64,000 nt of DNA, taken from NCBI RefSeq assembly GCF_017896165.1, contig NZ_JAFCNB010000021.1:1-64000 (forward strand). Direction: 5' to 3'. Below are positions 33,464-41,530 of the stretch, piece by piece. The translations under genes were made by a program, and so were the position numbers. The DNA is from Microbispora oryzae. GTDB lineage: Bacteria > Actinomycetota > Actinomycetes > Streptosporangiales > Streptosporangiaceae. Numbering within the stretch: position 1 is the stretch's first letter; every line of letters begins with the position of its first letter. Below the pieces are notes generated by a model. That model was not told where the DNA came from. It saw nothing but the letters and a program-made list of their open reading frames with translations, and made no database searches.

Positions 33464-34773
33464 GTGACCTCCCCCACCGTGCCGTGACCCGTTCGGCCAA
33501 GCTCGCCACACTGCCGCTGGGGTTCGCCGGCCGTACGGCCCTCGGACTGGGCCGGCGGCTGGGCGGAGCCTCGGCGGACCTCGTGGCCCAGGAGATCCAG
33601 CAGCGTACGGCCGACCAGATCTTCAAGGTCCTGGGCGAGCTCAAGGGCGGAGCCATGAAGCTCGGCCAGGCCTTGTCGATCTTCGAGGCGGCGCTGCCGG
33701 CCGAGATCGCGGGGCCGTACCGCTCGACCCTGACCCGCCTGCAGGAGGCGGCCCCGCCGCTCCCCGCCTCGGCCGTCCACCGGGTCCTCACCGACCAGCT
33801 GGGCGACGACTGGCGGGACAACTTCCTGGAGTTCGACGACGCCCCCACCGCTGCCGCCTCGATCGGGCAGGTGCACCGCGCGGTCTGGCACGACGGCCGC
33901 CAGGTGGCCGTGAAGATCCAGTACCCGGGGGCCGGCAAGGCGCTGATCTCGGACTTCACCCAGCTCTCCCGGCTCGGCAAGCTCTTCGGGGTGATGCTGC
34001 CCGGCCTCGACATCAAGCCGCTCCTCGCCGAGCTCAAGGACCGGCTGTCCGAGGAGCTCGACTACCTCCACGAGGCCGAGGCCCAGCACGCCTTCGCCCA
34101 GGAGTTCCACGGCGACGCCGACTTCCTCGTGCCCGACGTCATCGCCGCGAACGAGCAGATCCTGGTCAGCGAGTGGATCGACGGGACGCCGCTGTCGCGC
34201 ATCATCACGGACGGCACCAAGGAGGAGCGCGACCGCGCCGGGTTGCAGCTCACCCGGTTCCTCTTCTGCTCACCCTCCCGGGTGGGCATGCTGCACGCCG
34301 ACCCGCATCCGGGCAACTTCCGCGTGATGGAGGACGGCCGGCTGGGCGTGCTCGACTTCGGCGCGGTCAACCGGATGCCCGACGGCTACCCGATCGCGTT
34401 CGGCACGCTGACCCGCATCTTCAACCACGGCGACATGGAGTCCGTGGTGCGCGGGCTGCGCGAGGAGGGGTTCATCCGCCCCCACATCGAGGTCGACGTG
34501 GACGCGTTGCGCGCGTTTCTCGCTCCGTACGTCGAGCCGACGCAGGTCGAGGAGTTCACCTTCAGCAGGGAGTGGCTGCGGCACCAGGCCGCGACCGTCA
34601 CCGATCTGCGGCCCACCAACGTGCTGCGCCAGCTCAATCTCCCGGCGTCCTACGCGCTGATCCACCGGGTCCACGCGGCGGGGGTCGGCGTCCTGTGCCA
34701 GCTCGGCACCACGGCGCGTTTCCGCGACGAGGTCGTCCGCTGGGTGCCCGGCTTCGCCGGCGACCCCCGCTGA
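33460..34773 (+). CDS. ABC1/UbiB (AarF) family atypical kinase
   Basis: 437-aa UbiB-family protein. Signature motifs are complete: KxGQ (GGAMKLGQALSIFEAALPAE), Ala-rich loop (TAAASIGQVHRA), catalytic-region ExD (EELDYLHEAEAQ), HADPHPGNF and LDFGAVN. The start is GTG at 33460, overlapping the preceding stop by 4 bp; the longer upstream open frame is antisense-type read-through of the ThiF-like gene region. It corresponds to Rv3197, just upstream of whiB7 in many actinobacteria. The likely role is in lipid/quinone handling or regulation, not shown here. Confidence 0.92.
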   Translation: MSDLPHRAVTRSAKLATLPLGFAGRTALGLGRRLGGASADLVAQEIQQRTADQIFKVLGELKGGAMKLGQALSIFEAALPAEIAGPYRSTLTRLQEAAPPLPASAVHRVLTDQLGDDWRDNFLEFDDAPTAAASIGQVHRAVWHDGRQVAVKIQYPGAGKALISDFTQLSRLGKLFGVMLPGLDIKPLLAELKDRLSEELDYLHEAEAQHAFAQEFHGDADFLVPDVIAANEQILVSEWIDGTPLSRIITDGTKEERDRAGLQLTRFLFCSPSRVGMLHADPHPGNFRVMEDGRLGVLDFGAVNRMPDGYPIAFGTLTRIFNHGDMESVVRGLREEGFIRPHIEVDVDALRAFLAPYVEPTQVEEFTFSREWLRHQAATVTDLRPTNVLRQLNLPASYALIHRVHAAGVGVLCQLGTTARFRDEVVRWVPGFAGDPR

Positions 34774-34833
34774 CCGGCGGGTCCCGCCGGCGGACGAACG
34801 GCGTACAGCCGGCACGAGGGCGCCGGAGAACAC

Positions 34834-34865
34834 GAGGGCCCGGGCCGATCACGGCCCGGGCCCTC
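34834..34865. terminator. strong hairpin between convergent genes
   Basis: Perfect 14-bp stem (GAGGGCCCGGGCCG/CGGCCCGGGCCCTC) with ATCA loop, lying 61 nt after the ABC1-kinase stop and 44 nt before the end of the convergent whiB7-linked small gene. Probably terminates both. Confidence 0.75.
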
Positions 34866-34908
34866 CTCCATCGGCGGGAGCCGGCGCTCCCGGATCATCG
34901 AGGCGGGA

Positions 34909-35091
34909 TCACACGCGCCAGAGCGCGGAGCTCAGACGCTGGGAAGCCCGCTCGACCTGCCGGCGTGCCTTCCGCACGCTCCTGATCCGGCTGACGAGCC
35001 GCTCCTCCTCCGCCTCTCGGTGGAGGGTTCGTATTCGGTCGTGAACCAGTTCATGGTGGAGATGCAACGGCGTCGTCGGGGACATGCTCAT
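34909..35091 (-). CDS. small basic helical protein downstream of whiB7 (60 aa)
   Basis: 60-aa Arg-rich, helical soluble protein (HHELVHDRIRTLHREAEEERLVSRIRSVRKARRQVERASQRL). Start ATG at 35091 with AAAGGA about 11 nt upstream; a second ATG is 2 codons in. It lies 44 nt downstream of whiB7 on the same strand and may be co-transcribed with it. Small proteins of this look are common in actinobacteria but I cannot assign a function. Confidence 0.6.
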   Translation of the reverse strand: MSMSPTTPLHLHHELVHDRIRTLHREAEEERLVSRIRSVRKARRQVERASQRLSSALWRV

Positions 35092-35135
35092 CGGAATCGG
35101 GTCCTTTCGGGTGGTTCTGCGATGCGTTCGGTCGG

Positions 35136-35402
35136 TCAGGCGGCGACGACAGGGGACTTACGCGGACGCCCCCTGGGGCGCTTGCGGGGGACGACGACCC
35201 CCCGCAGGATCAGTTCGCCGCCCCAGACGCCCCACGGCTCCTCGCGCTCCAGCGCGCGGGCCAGGCAGGCCTGCTGGATGGGGCAGCCTCCGCAGAGCGC
35301 CTTGGCGAACTCCACGTCCTCCGGAGACTCGGCGAACCACAGGTCGGGTTCTGTACGGCACGGGATTTCGGCTTCGATCAGGTCCATGACCGGGGCCGCC
35401 AT
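35136..35402 (-). CDS. whiB7: WhiB7 transcriptional regulator
   Basis: 88-aa Fe-S protein of the WhiB family, the antibiotic-responsive regulator WhiB7. Four Fe-S cysteines lie at 15, 37, 40 and 46 (C...CxxC...C), followed by the turn EPWGVWGGE. The C-terminal AT-hook RGRPRK, unique to WhiB7, binds AT-rich DNA upstream of -35 boxes. I chose ATG at 35402 because AAGAAGG lies 8 nt upstream; GTG at 35411 would place the site against the start. WhiB7 works with the primary sigma factor to switch on resistance genes; its own leader shows attenuation elements (promoter, upstream ORF and hairpin annotated separately). Confidence 0.95.
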   Translation of the reverse strand: MAAPVMDLIEAEIPCRTEPDLWFAESPEDVEFAKALCGGCPIQQACLARALEREEPWGVWGGELILRGVVVPRKRPRGRPRKSPVVAA

Positions 35403-35462
35403 CTGCGTCACCTTCTTTGATCGGTTCTGGTCTGGTTGTCCTCGTGACGGGTGGATTCGTGG

Positions 35463-35505
35463 CCGACAAACAAATAGGCCGCGGATCCTGTGCGGATCCG
35501 CGGCC
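35463..35505 (-). terminator. whiB7 leader attenuator
   Basis: Perfect 12-bp stem (GGCCGCGGATCC/GGATCCGCGGCC, 5-nt loop, 35477-35505) followed on the minus strand by a T-rich tail (TATTTGTTTG). It sits between the upstream ORF stop (35523) and the whiB7 start (35402), where the intrinsic terminator of whiB7 leaders is expected. A second hairpin CCGGTCA/TGACCGG (35519-35537) overlaps the upstream ORF stop codon and could be the competing fold. Confidence 0.75.
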
Positions 35506-35522
35506 CGGAGAGGGGAGGCCGG

Positions 35523-35792
35523 TCAGGTTGTGACCGGTTCTCTCCAGGCATAGTGCGGACCCTGCACCCCACTGGTGCGGTTGGTCTGCTCTTCGCCCAT
35601 GTGTCGCCGCGGGACGGCGACATAGGCGGGGGCGGTGCCACGGGCGGCGAAGCCGATGGCGGTGCCACGCCCATTTAGGGACGTGGCGCGAGTGCGGGCG
35701 GCCGCGGCGAGTGGCAGTTTCACCTGCACGCCGTCGGCGGCCGGGCATGCGGAGGCGAGCCACGGCGTAGCGAAAGCGATGATGCTTGCCAC
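35523..35792 (-). CDS. upstream ORF in the whiB7 leader (89 aa)
   Basis: Frame starting GTG at 35792 with an excellent ribosome site (GGAGGTGA, 5 nt away), about 55 nt after the predicted whiB7 transcription start and ending 17 nt before the attenuator stem. Product begins ASIIAFATPWLASACPAADG and has no known domain. whiB7 leaders in other actinobacteria carry a translated upstream ORF whose stalled translation by ribosome-targeting antibiotics relieves termination. Position fits that role; 89 codons is longer than the short uORFs I recall, and translation may instead begin at an internal ATG (35600; 25-codon frame). Confidence 0.5.
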   Translation of the reverse strand: MASIIAFATPWLASACPAADGVQVKLPLAAAARTRATSLNGRGTAIGFAARGTAPAYVAVPRRHMGEEQTNRTSGVQGPHYAWREPVTT

Positions 35793-35853
35793 GAGACTCA
35801 CCTCCAATGCGGTGGAACGTGCCGGGCGTGTTCGCCCGGCTGACCTGTGCAAG

Positions 35854-35891
35854 ACCCTAAACGTGCGGTGCGGGGACGGGCAACCTATTTT
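35854..35891 (-). promoter_or_regulatory. WhiB7-type autoregulated promoter of whiB7
   Basis: On the minus strand: AT-rich AAAAT (35887-35891) 3 nt upstream of -35 TTGCCC (35878-35883), an 18-nt spacer, then -10 TAGGGT (35854-35859). AT-rich bases just upstream of -35 are the known WhiB7 AT-hook contact in whiB7-dependent promoters. Transcription would begin near 35847, giving a leader of about 440 nt. Confidence 0.65.
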
Positions 35892-35904
35892 CTACCTGCG
35901 ATTT

Positions 35905-36789
35905 TCACGACTTCGTGACATCTCCGGAGACACGGATCATGCACTCCTGCACCACCGAAACCGCCAGTTCCCCGGAGGGCGTGAACATCTGCCCGCGGGC
36001 CAGGCCGCGGGCGCCCCCCGACCACGGCGACTCCTGGGCGTAGAGCAGCCAGTCGTCGGCGCGGAACGGCCGGTGGAACCACATGGCGTGGTCGAGGGAC
36101 GCGCCACTCACGCCGGACGAGCCCCAGGCCAGGCCGTGCGCCAGCAGGACGGTGTCCACCAGGGTGAAGTCGGACGCGTACGCCGCGAGCACGATGTGGA
36201 GCAGCGGGTCGTCCGGCAGGTCGGCGTCGTACCGGAACCAGACGAGGTTGTCGGACGTGACGAGGCTGGGGTCCCGCTCCGCCTCCCACGGCAGGGCGTT
36301 CACGTAACGGGCGTCGACAGGGCGCGGCTTCGCCAGCCAGTCGCGCATGCTCGGCTCGTCGCCGAACACCGACAGCATCCGCTGATGCCACGTGGGCAGG
36401 CCCTCGGGACCGGGCACGTCGGGCATCACGGCCGCCTGATGGCTGACGCCCTCCTCCTGGATGTGGAACGACGCCGACATGGAGAAGATCACCTTGCCGT
36501 GCTGGATGGCCGTGATGCGCCGCGTCGTGAACGACCGGCCGTCCCGCACCCGCTCGACGTTGTAGATGATCGGGATCGCCGGGTCGCCTGGCCGGATGAA
36601 GTAGGCGTGCAGCGAGTGGACCATCCGGTCGCCCGGGACCGTGCGTCCCGCCGCCACCAGGGCCTGGGCCGCGACCTGGCCGCCGAAGACCCGCTGGAAC
36701 CGCTCCTCCGGGCTACGGCCGCGGAAGATGTCGAGCTCGATCTGCTCCAGGTCGAGCAAGTCCAGCAGCTCCTTGAGAGCCGAGTTCAC
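35905..36789 (-). CDS. tesB: acyl-CoA thioesterase II (TesB)
   Basis: 294-aa double-hotdog TesB thioesterase hydrolysing acyl-CoA to free fatty acid and CoA in the cytoplasm. Family motifs: FRGRSPEERFQRVFGGQVAAQAL near the N-terminus, VHSLHAYFIRPGD, the second hotdog with SLDHAMWFHRPFRADDWLLYAQESP and GLARGQMFTPSGELAVSVVQE. Asp in LDHAMWFH, with the Gln/Thr pair later, forms the active site. The GTG at 36789 has GGAGG 5 nt upstream and is preferred to starts further up. It ends just upstream of the whiB7 promoter and begins 24 nt after the end of uvrD2 on the same strand. Confidence 0.93.
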   Translation of the reverse strand: MNSALKELLDLLDLEQIELDIFRGRSPEERFQRVFGGQVAAQALVAAGRTVPGDRMVHSLHAYFIRPGDPAIPIIYNVERVRDGRSFTTRRITAIQHGKVIFSMSASFHIQEEGVSHQAAVMPDVPGPEGLPTWHQRMLSVFGDEPSMRDWLAKPRPVDARYVNALPWEAERDPSLVTSDNLVWFRYDADLPDDPLLHIVLAAYASDFTLVDTVLLAHGLAWGSSGVSGASLDHAMWFHRPFRADDWLLYAQESPWSGGARGLARGQMFTPSGELAVSVVQECMIRVSGDVTKS

Positions 36790-36813
36790 GGGGGCCTCCA
36801 ACACCAAGGGCGA

Positions 36814-38859
36814 TTACTCGCCGGTAACACTATCGGCGCCGCGGCAGAGCTCCAGCACCGCGTCCCCGTACCGCTCAAGTTTGACCCGCCCGATCCCGGC
36901 GATTCCGAGCAGGTCCTGCTCGGAGACCGGCGCCCGCTCGGCGATGGCCTGCAGCGTCACGTCGGTGAAGACGACGTACGCCGGCACCTTCGCCTCCTTG
37001 GCCGCCGCGGTGCGCCACGTCCTGAGTCGTTCGAGCAGCGCCTCGTCGTAGTCGGCGGGGCAGGTGGCGCAGCGGCCCAGCTTCTGCTCGGCCGCGGCCG
37101 ACAGCGTCTTGCCGCAGATGCGGCACTGCACCGGGGTGGCCGTCTTCCTGCCCCGGCCCGCCGGCCGTTCCACCCTGGCCGCGGTGGTGCGGGGGGACAG
37201 ACCGTCGAGGAAGCGGGACGGGCGGCGGGCGCGCCGCCCCCCGGGGGATCGGGCCAGCGCCCAGGAGAGGTGGAGGTGCTCGCGGGCCCGGGTCACACCG
37301 ACGTAGAGCAGGCGGCGCTCCTCCTCGATCTGGTCGGGCGTCTCGGCGTACACGATGGGGACCATGCCCTCGGTGAGACCGACGAGGAAGACCGCGTCCC
37401 ACTCCAGGCCCTTGGCGGCGTGCAGCGAGGCGAGCGTCACGCCCTCGACCGGCGGGGCGTGCTGTTCCATGGCCCGGCGCTCCAGCTCGGCCACGAACGC
37501 GGGCAGGCCGGCCCCCTCCGCCGCCATGTCCTCGGCGAGGTCGGCGAGGGCCTTCAGGGACTCCCACGCCTCCCTTGCCTTGCCGCCGCCGGGCGGCTCG
37601 GGAGTGAGCCCGATGCCCGACAGGATGGCGTGCACGGCCGGAGCGAGCGGCTCCCCGTCGTCGCCCGCCCGCGCCGCGCCGCGCAGCAGCACCACCGCCT
37701 GCCGCACCGCGGGCCGCTCGAAGAAGCGCTCCGCGCCGCGCAGCACGTACGGCACGCCCGCGTCGGCGAACGCCTGCTCGTACGCCTCCGACTGCGCGTT
37801 GATCCGGAACAGCACCGCGATCTCACGCGTGGGGACGCCGTCGGCCATCAGCTTCTTGACCGTGAGCGCCACGCCCAGCGCCTCGGCGGCCTCGTCGTCG
37901 TACTCGGTGAAGACGGCCTCCGGCCCCTCGGGGCGCTGCGCGACCAACTCCAGCCGGTGCGGCGACCGGGCCATCACCCGGTTGGCCAGGGAAACCACCT
38001 GGGGTGTCGAGCGGTAGTCGCGGACCAGCCGCACCACCGTGGCCGACGGGTGTTCGACGGCGAAGTTCGTCAGGTAGTGAGGGGTCGCGCCGGTGAAGGA
38101 GTAGATGGTCTGGTTGGGGTCGCCGACGACGCACAGTTCGTCGCGCCCGCCCAGCCAGGTGTCGAGCAGCAGCTTCTGCAGCGGGTTGACGTCCTGGAAC
38201 TCGTCGACCACGAAGTAGCGGTACTGCTGGCGGATCTGGTTGGCCACCTCCCGGTGCTCGGTCATCACGGCGGCCGTGAGCTCCAGGATCGTCTCGAAGT
38301 CGATGAGGTTGCGCTGGCGGCGCAGGCCCTCGTATCCCTCGTAGAGCCGGGCGACCTCCTCGGGCGCGATCGGCGGGGTGCGGCCGGCCTTGACGGCGGC
38401 GGCCGGGTAGTCGTCCGGGCCGATCTGGGTGACCTTGGCCCACTCGATCTCGCTCGCGACGTCACGCAGCTCGCCCCGGTCGGGGTTGCGGCGCATCCGG
38501 CGGCACGCCTCGATCAGCAGCGGCAGCTTCGACTCGACGACCTGCGGCGTATCGCCGCCGATCACCCGGGGCCAGAAGTAGCTGAGCTGCCGCAGGGCCG
38601 CCGCGTGGAAGGTGCGCGCCTGCACGCCGGGCGCGCCCAGACGGCGGAGCCGCTGTTTCAGCTCGCCCGCCGCCCTGGTGGTGAAGGTCACGGCGAGCAC
38701 GCCCTGGGGCTCCACCACGCCCGTGTGCACGGCGTACGCGATCCGATGGGTGATGGCCCGGGTCTTCCCGGTGCCCGCCCCCGCGAGCACGCAGACGGGT
38801 CCGCGGACGGCCTCGGCGACCTCTCGCTGCTCGGGATCCAGACCCTCCAGAACGTCCAA
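36814..38859 (-). CDS. uvrD2: ATP-dependent DNA helicase UvrD2
   Basis: 681-aa superfamily-1 helicase. Motifs: Walker A GAGTGKTRA, motif II VDEFQDV, motif III VVGDPNQTIYSF, motif V LHAAKGLEWD and motif VI YVGVTRAREHLH. The C-terminal extension has a tetracysteine zinc motif (CRICGKTL ... CATCPADY) and an HRDC domain (about residues 600-675, ending LERYGDAVLELC), the mycobacterial UvrD2 layout. No ATG or GTG is available near the N-terminus; TTG at 38859 has GGGAG 6 nt upstream. Role: 3'-5' unwinding in replication and repair. Matches Rv3198c. Confidence 0.93.
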   Translation of the reverse strand: MDVLEGLDPEQREVAEAVRGPVCVLAGAGTGKTRAITHRIAYAVHTGVVEPQGVLAVTFTTRAAGELKQRLRRLGAPGVQARTFHAAALRQLSYFWPRVIGGDTPQVVESKLPLLIEACRRMRRNPDRGELRDVASEIEWAKVTQIGPDDYPAAAVKAGRTPPIAPEEVARLYEGYEGLRRQRNLIDFETILELTAAVMTEHREVANQIRQQYRYFVVDEFQDVNPLQKLLLDTWLGGRDELCVVGDPNQTIYSFTGATPHYLTNFAVEHPSATVVRLVRDYRSTPQVVSLANRVMARSPHRLELVAQRPEGPEAVFTEYDDEAAEALGVALTVKKLMADGVPTREIAVLFRINAQSEAYEQAFADAGVPYVLRGAERFFERPAVRQAVVLLRGAARAGDDGEPLAPAVHAILSGIGLTPEPPGGGKAREAWESLKALADLAEDMAAEGAGLPAFVAELERRAMEQHAPPVEGVTLASLHAAKGLEWDAVFLVGLTEGMVPIVYAETPDQIEEERRLLYVGVTRAREHLHLSWALARSPGGRRARRPSRFLDGLSPRTTAARVERPAGRGRKTATPVQCRICGKTLSAAAEQKLGRCATCPADYDEALLERLRTWRTAAAKEAKVPAYVVFTDVTLQAIAERAPVSEQDLLGIAGIGRVKLERYGDAVLELCRGADSVTGE

Positions 38860-38975
38860 GGGGCGCTCCCAACATGCGACGCGGACGACATTACTGGCAT
38901 CATCCTTCCAGCAGGCCCCCGGACGTGTCCCGGGGACCGGTCGGCGCGATGGTGAGTTCGGGGAGGAACGAAGCC

Positions 38976-39989
38976 GTGAAAGCAGCGGTGAAGTCAGCGT
39001 CAGCCGCCGGGGCCCTCGCCCTCGTCGCCGTTGTGCTCGCCCAGTCGGGCGCCGCCGCCGAGGCCGGCGCCACGGCCGCGGTGACCACCGCGGCCACGGG
39101 AACACCGGCCACGGAGACGCCGCAGCCGAGCGCCACGCCCAGCCCGTCGGCCTCCGCCTCGGCCTCCTCCGGGGCTTCGCCGTCCCCCTCTCCGTCCGCG
39201 ACGTCGCCCGTGAGGATCAGGACGTTCGCGTACGGCCCGCACGTCCGCCAGCGGATGGACGTCTGGTGGCATACGGACGGGCCGCGCCGGCCGGCGGTGT
39301 TCGTCATCCACGGCGGCTGGTGGTCGGGTGGCGACAAGAAGTACGAGACCTCGGTCAGCCGCAGCTACGCCCAGCTCGGCTACACCGTCGTGAACATCGA
39401 CTACCGGCTCTCGGGTGACGCCCCGTGGCCGGCCCAGCGCGACGACACGATCGACGCCATCGCGACCGTGCGCAGGAACGCCGCCGCGCTGAACACCGAC
39501 CCCAACCGCTACGTGCTGCTCGGCTTCTCCGCGGGCGGTCACATCGCCGCGGCCGTCGGGACGTACGGCGACGGCATCCCCGGGCTGCGCGGCGTGGCCG
39601 GGATCTCCCCGGTCGTCTCACCGCTGACCGCCTACGCCGACGGCGCGCTCGGCGTGGGCGACGCGGAGCAGCGCAAGCTGCGCAAGGCCGCGATCGCCCT
39701 CGCCGGCGGATGCCTGCCCACCCGCTGCCCGAAGATCTGGGCGAGCATGGAGCCCGCCTATCACGTGACCTCGCGCGACGCGCCCATGTTCACCGTCCAC
39801 TCGGACGACGAGTTCGTCCCGCCGTACGAGAGCGAGCTGCTGAAGCAGGCACTCGCAGAGGTGGGGGTGCCGATGACGGTCAAGACGGTGCCCGGCAGGC
39901 AGCACAGCGCGCCCGTCTACCGGGAGCGGGGCGTCGCCCGCACCGTCCAGTCCTGGATCGCGGCGAGGCTGGCCCCCGCCACCCCGTGA
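38976..39989 (+). CDS. secreted alpha/beta hydrolase (esterase-like)
   Basis: 337-aa exported hydrolase. A signal peptide (KAAVKSASAAGALALVAVVLAQSGAAAEA) is followed by a ~45-residue Ser/Pro/Thr/Ala-rich linker and an alpha/beta-hydrolase domain. It shows the oxyanion loop VIHGGWWSGG, nucleophile GFSAGG (Ser about 185), acid in HSDDEFVPP and His in PGRQHSAPVY. GTG at 38976 has GGGAGG 9 nt upstream and places the Lys residues directly before the hydrophobic core; ATG at 38949 is an alternative. Likely an acetyl- or acyl-esterase of the HGG (BD-FAE/hormone-sensitive-lipase-like) group. Confidence 0.85.
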   Translation: MKAAVKSASAAGALALVAVVLAQSGAAAEAGATAAVTTAATGTPATETPQPSATPSPSASASASSGASPSPSPSATSPVRIRTFAYGPHVRQRMDVWWHTDGPRRPAVFVIHGGWWSGGDKKYETSVSRSYAQLGYTVVNIDYRLSGDAPWPAQRDDTIDAIATVRRNAAALNTDPNRYVLLGFSAGGHIAAAVGTYGDGIPGLRGVAGISPVVSPLTAYADGALGVGDAEQRKLRKAAIALAGGCLPTRCPKIWASMEPAYHVTSRDAPMFTVHSDDEFVPPYESELLKQALAEVGVPMTVKTVPGRQHSAPVYRERGVARTVQSWIAARLAPATP

Positions 39990-40029
39990 GCCCCGCCCGG
40001 CCGCCCCTCCGCCCGCGGCGCCGGAGCGT

Positions 40030-40713
40030 CTAGAGCGTCACAGGAGCCGACAGGTTCTGCTTGACGGCCCGGGTGAGGTCATCGGCGAGGATCTCCGGCT
40101 CGCCCGCCTCGACGGCGTCCAGGGCGATCCCGGCGATCAGCGCCGGGTCGCTCTTCTGTCCCGGGTCGACGTAGTCGGCCATGTCCGTGTCCATGTAGCC
40201 GACGTGCAGGGCGGCGACCTGGATGCCCCGGGGCGCGAGCTGCTGCCGGGCGACGTTGGTCATCGCCCAGGCCGCCGTCTTGCCCCCCGCGTAGGCGCCG
40301 TAGTCGGGCAGGTGCACCCACGACAGGACCGACAGCACGTTGAGCACCGCCCCGCCGCCGTTGGCCTCGATCACCGGCGCGAACGCCCGCGTCACGGCCA
40401 GGGGGCCGAAGTAGTGGGTCTCCATCTCCAGCCTGATGTCCGCGAAGTCGCCGCCGATCAGGTGGGTGTGCGTTGAGATGCCGGCGTTGTTGATGAGCAG
40501 CGTGGCGTCGGACGCGATCCGGGCCGCCTCCTCCACCGCCGCCGGGTCGGTGATGTCCAGGCGCAGCGGCACCGCGCCCGGCACGTCGACCGTCTCGGGC
40601 CTGCGGGCCGCGGCGTACACCTTCGCCCCCCGTTCGATCAGCTGGGCGACGAACTGCCGGCCCAGCCCGCGGTTTCCACCGGTCACCACCGCGACGGCGT
40701 GGTCGAGCTTCAT
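40030..40713 (-). CDS. short-chain dehydrogenase/reductase
   Basis: 227-aa classical SDR. Cofactor motif TGGNRGLG (about residues 11-18), NNAGIS, catalytic Ser in LNVLSVLSW, and YAGGKTAAW carrying the Tyr-x-x-x-Lys pair (as YAGGK). ATG at 40713 follows AAGGGA. Substrate unknown. A TetR-type operator-like palindrome lies 29 bp upstream and a TetR gene 90 bp upstream on the same strand, so expression is probably controlled by that regulator. Confidence 0.9.
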   Translation of the reverse strand: MKLDHAVAVVTGGNRGLGRQFVAQLIERGAKVYAAARRPETVDVPGAVPLRLDITDPAAVEEAARIASDATLLINNAGISTHTHLIGGDFADIRLEMETHYFGPLAVTRAFAPVIEANGGGAVLNVLSVLSWVHLPDYGAYAGGKTAAWAMTNVARQQLAPRGIQVAALHVGYMDTDMADYVDPGQKSDPALIAGIALDAVEAGEPEILADDLTRAVKQNLSAPVTL

Positions 40714-40741
40714 GGCGTGATCCCTTCGACGACGAACCAAT

Positions 40742-40762
40742 TTAGATGAAGGTTAACATCTA
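40742..40762. promoter_or_regulatory. candidate TetR operator upstream of the SDR gene
   Basis: TAGATG (40743-40748) and CATCTA (40757-40762) form a perfect 6-bp inverted repeat with 8-nt spacer. The same TTAGATGA half-site opens the element upstream of the TetR gene itself (41393-41414). Confidence 0.5.
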
Positions 40763-40803
40763 TTCGGCCGCCGACCGCCACCCCTAGTCGCCCAGTGCCA
40801 CCC

Positions 40804-41355
40804 CTAACCGTCCAGTGCCGTCCTGGCCGCGCGCAGGATCTCGTCCGACAGCTCGGTGCCCGCGGTGGCGCGGGCGAGCAGGAGCGCGCCGACCATGGTG
40901 CACACGGCCGCCAGGTCCTCGCCGCCGTCCGCGGAGACCTGACGGGCGAACCGCCGCACCCCCTCCGCGTACGGCTCCCGCGCGGCGGCGGCCGCTTCGT
41001 CCCTGGCCATGTCGGCCCCGAATCCGGCGACGGGGCAGCCACTCCCGGCGTCGTCGCGGTGCGCGGGGGAGAGATAGGCGTCGAGCAGGTCCCGGCGCGC
41101 CCCCTCCGGCCCCGCCGGCCGCCCGCCGGCGTCGCCGTAGGAGGTCTCCTCCGCGAACGCCTGCGCCACGGCCTCCGCGACCAGCGCGTCCTTGGAGGCG
41201 AACTGCCGGTAGAACCCGCCGTGGGTCAGGCCCACCTCGCCCATGAGCTCACCGAGGCCGACGGCCTGGACGCCGCGCTCGCGGAACAGACGCGACGCGG
41301 CCTCGACCACCTGCCGGCGGTGCTCCTCGGCCTGCGCACGTGAGACCCGGCCCAT
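40804..41355 (-). CDS. TetR/AcrR family regulator
   Basis: 183-aa regulator with the TetR DNA-binding helix-turn-helix at residues about 8-55 (RRQVVEAASRLFRERGVQAVGLGELMGEVGLTHGGFYRQFASKDALVAEAV) and a helical ligand domain including a Cys (GSGCPVAGFGADMA, typical of TetR_C of SDR-linked repressors such as YxaF/LmrA-like proteins). ATG at 41355 has AAAGGGGG upstream. The likely targets are its own promoter and the adjacent SDR gene, since both carry related palindromes. Confidence 0.88.
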   Translation of the reverse strand: MGRVSRAQAEEHRRQVVEAASRLFRERGVQAVGLGELMGEVGLTHGGFYRQFASKDALVAEAVAQAFAEETSYGDAGGRPAGPEGARRDLLDAYLSPAHRDDAGSGCPVAGFGADMARDEAAAAAREPYAEGVRRFARQVSADGGEDLAAVCTMVGALLLARATAGTELSDEILRAARTALDG

Positions 41356-41392
41356 CGCGGCCCCCTTTCTCCCGACGAACTTCTCCCGACCA

Positions 41393-41414
41393 TTAGATGA
41401 CATTTATCATCCTA
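41393..41414. promoter_or_regulatory. candidate TetR autoregulatory operator
   Basis: GATGA (41396-41400) and TCATC (41407-41411) form an inverted repeat with a 6-nt spacer inside TTAGATGACATTTATCATCC. It lies 38 bp upstream of the TetR start and shares its left half-site with the element at 40742-40762. Confidence 0.45.
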
Positions 41415-41530
41415 GATCCCTGCACGGCGGGCGACGCGGAAACCGGCCCGCGGGCGGGAACATCGGAAGGGTGATCGATGTTCGGACTGTCGCTCACGCT
41501 GACAGGAATCGGCGCACGAAGGGAACCAGG

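Noticed and set aside
32380-34773. A single 797-residue plus-strand frame reading into the ABC1 kinase
   Set aside because: Residues before the GTG at 33460 are Arg/Pro/Gly-rich shadow of the ThiF-like gene, which occupies another frame with recognisable motifs. The kinase family starts at VSDLPHRAV.
35408-35674. 88-residue minus-strand frame in the whiB7 leader
   Set aside because: It runs through the attenuator stem, is Pro/Arg/Ser-rich and lacks a ribosome site. The frame starting at 35792 is better placed and supported.
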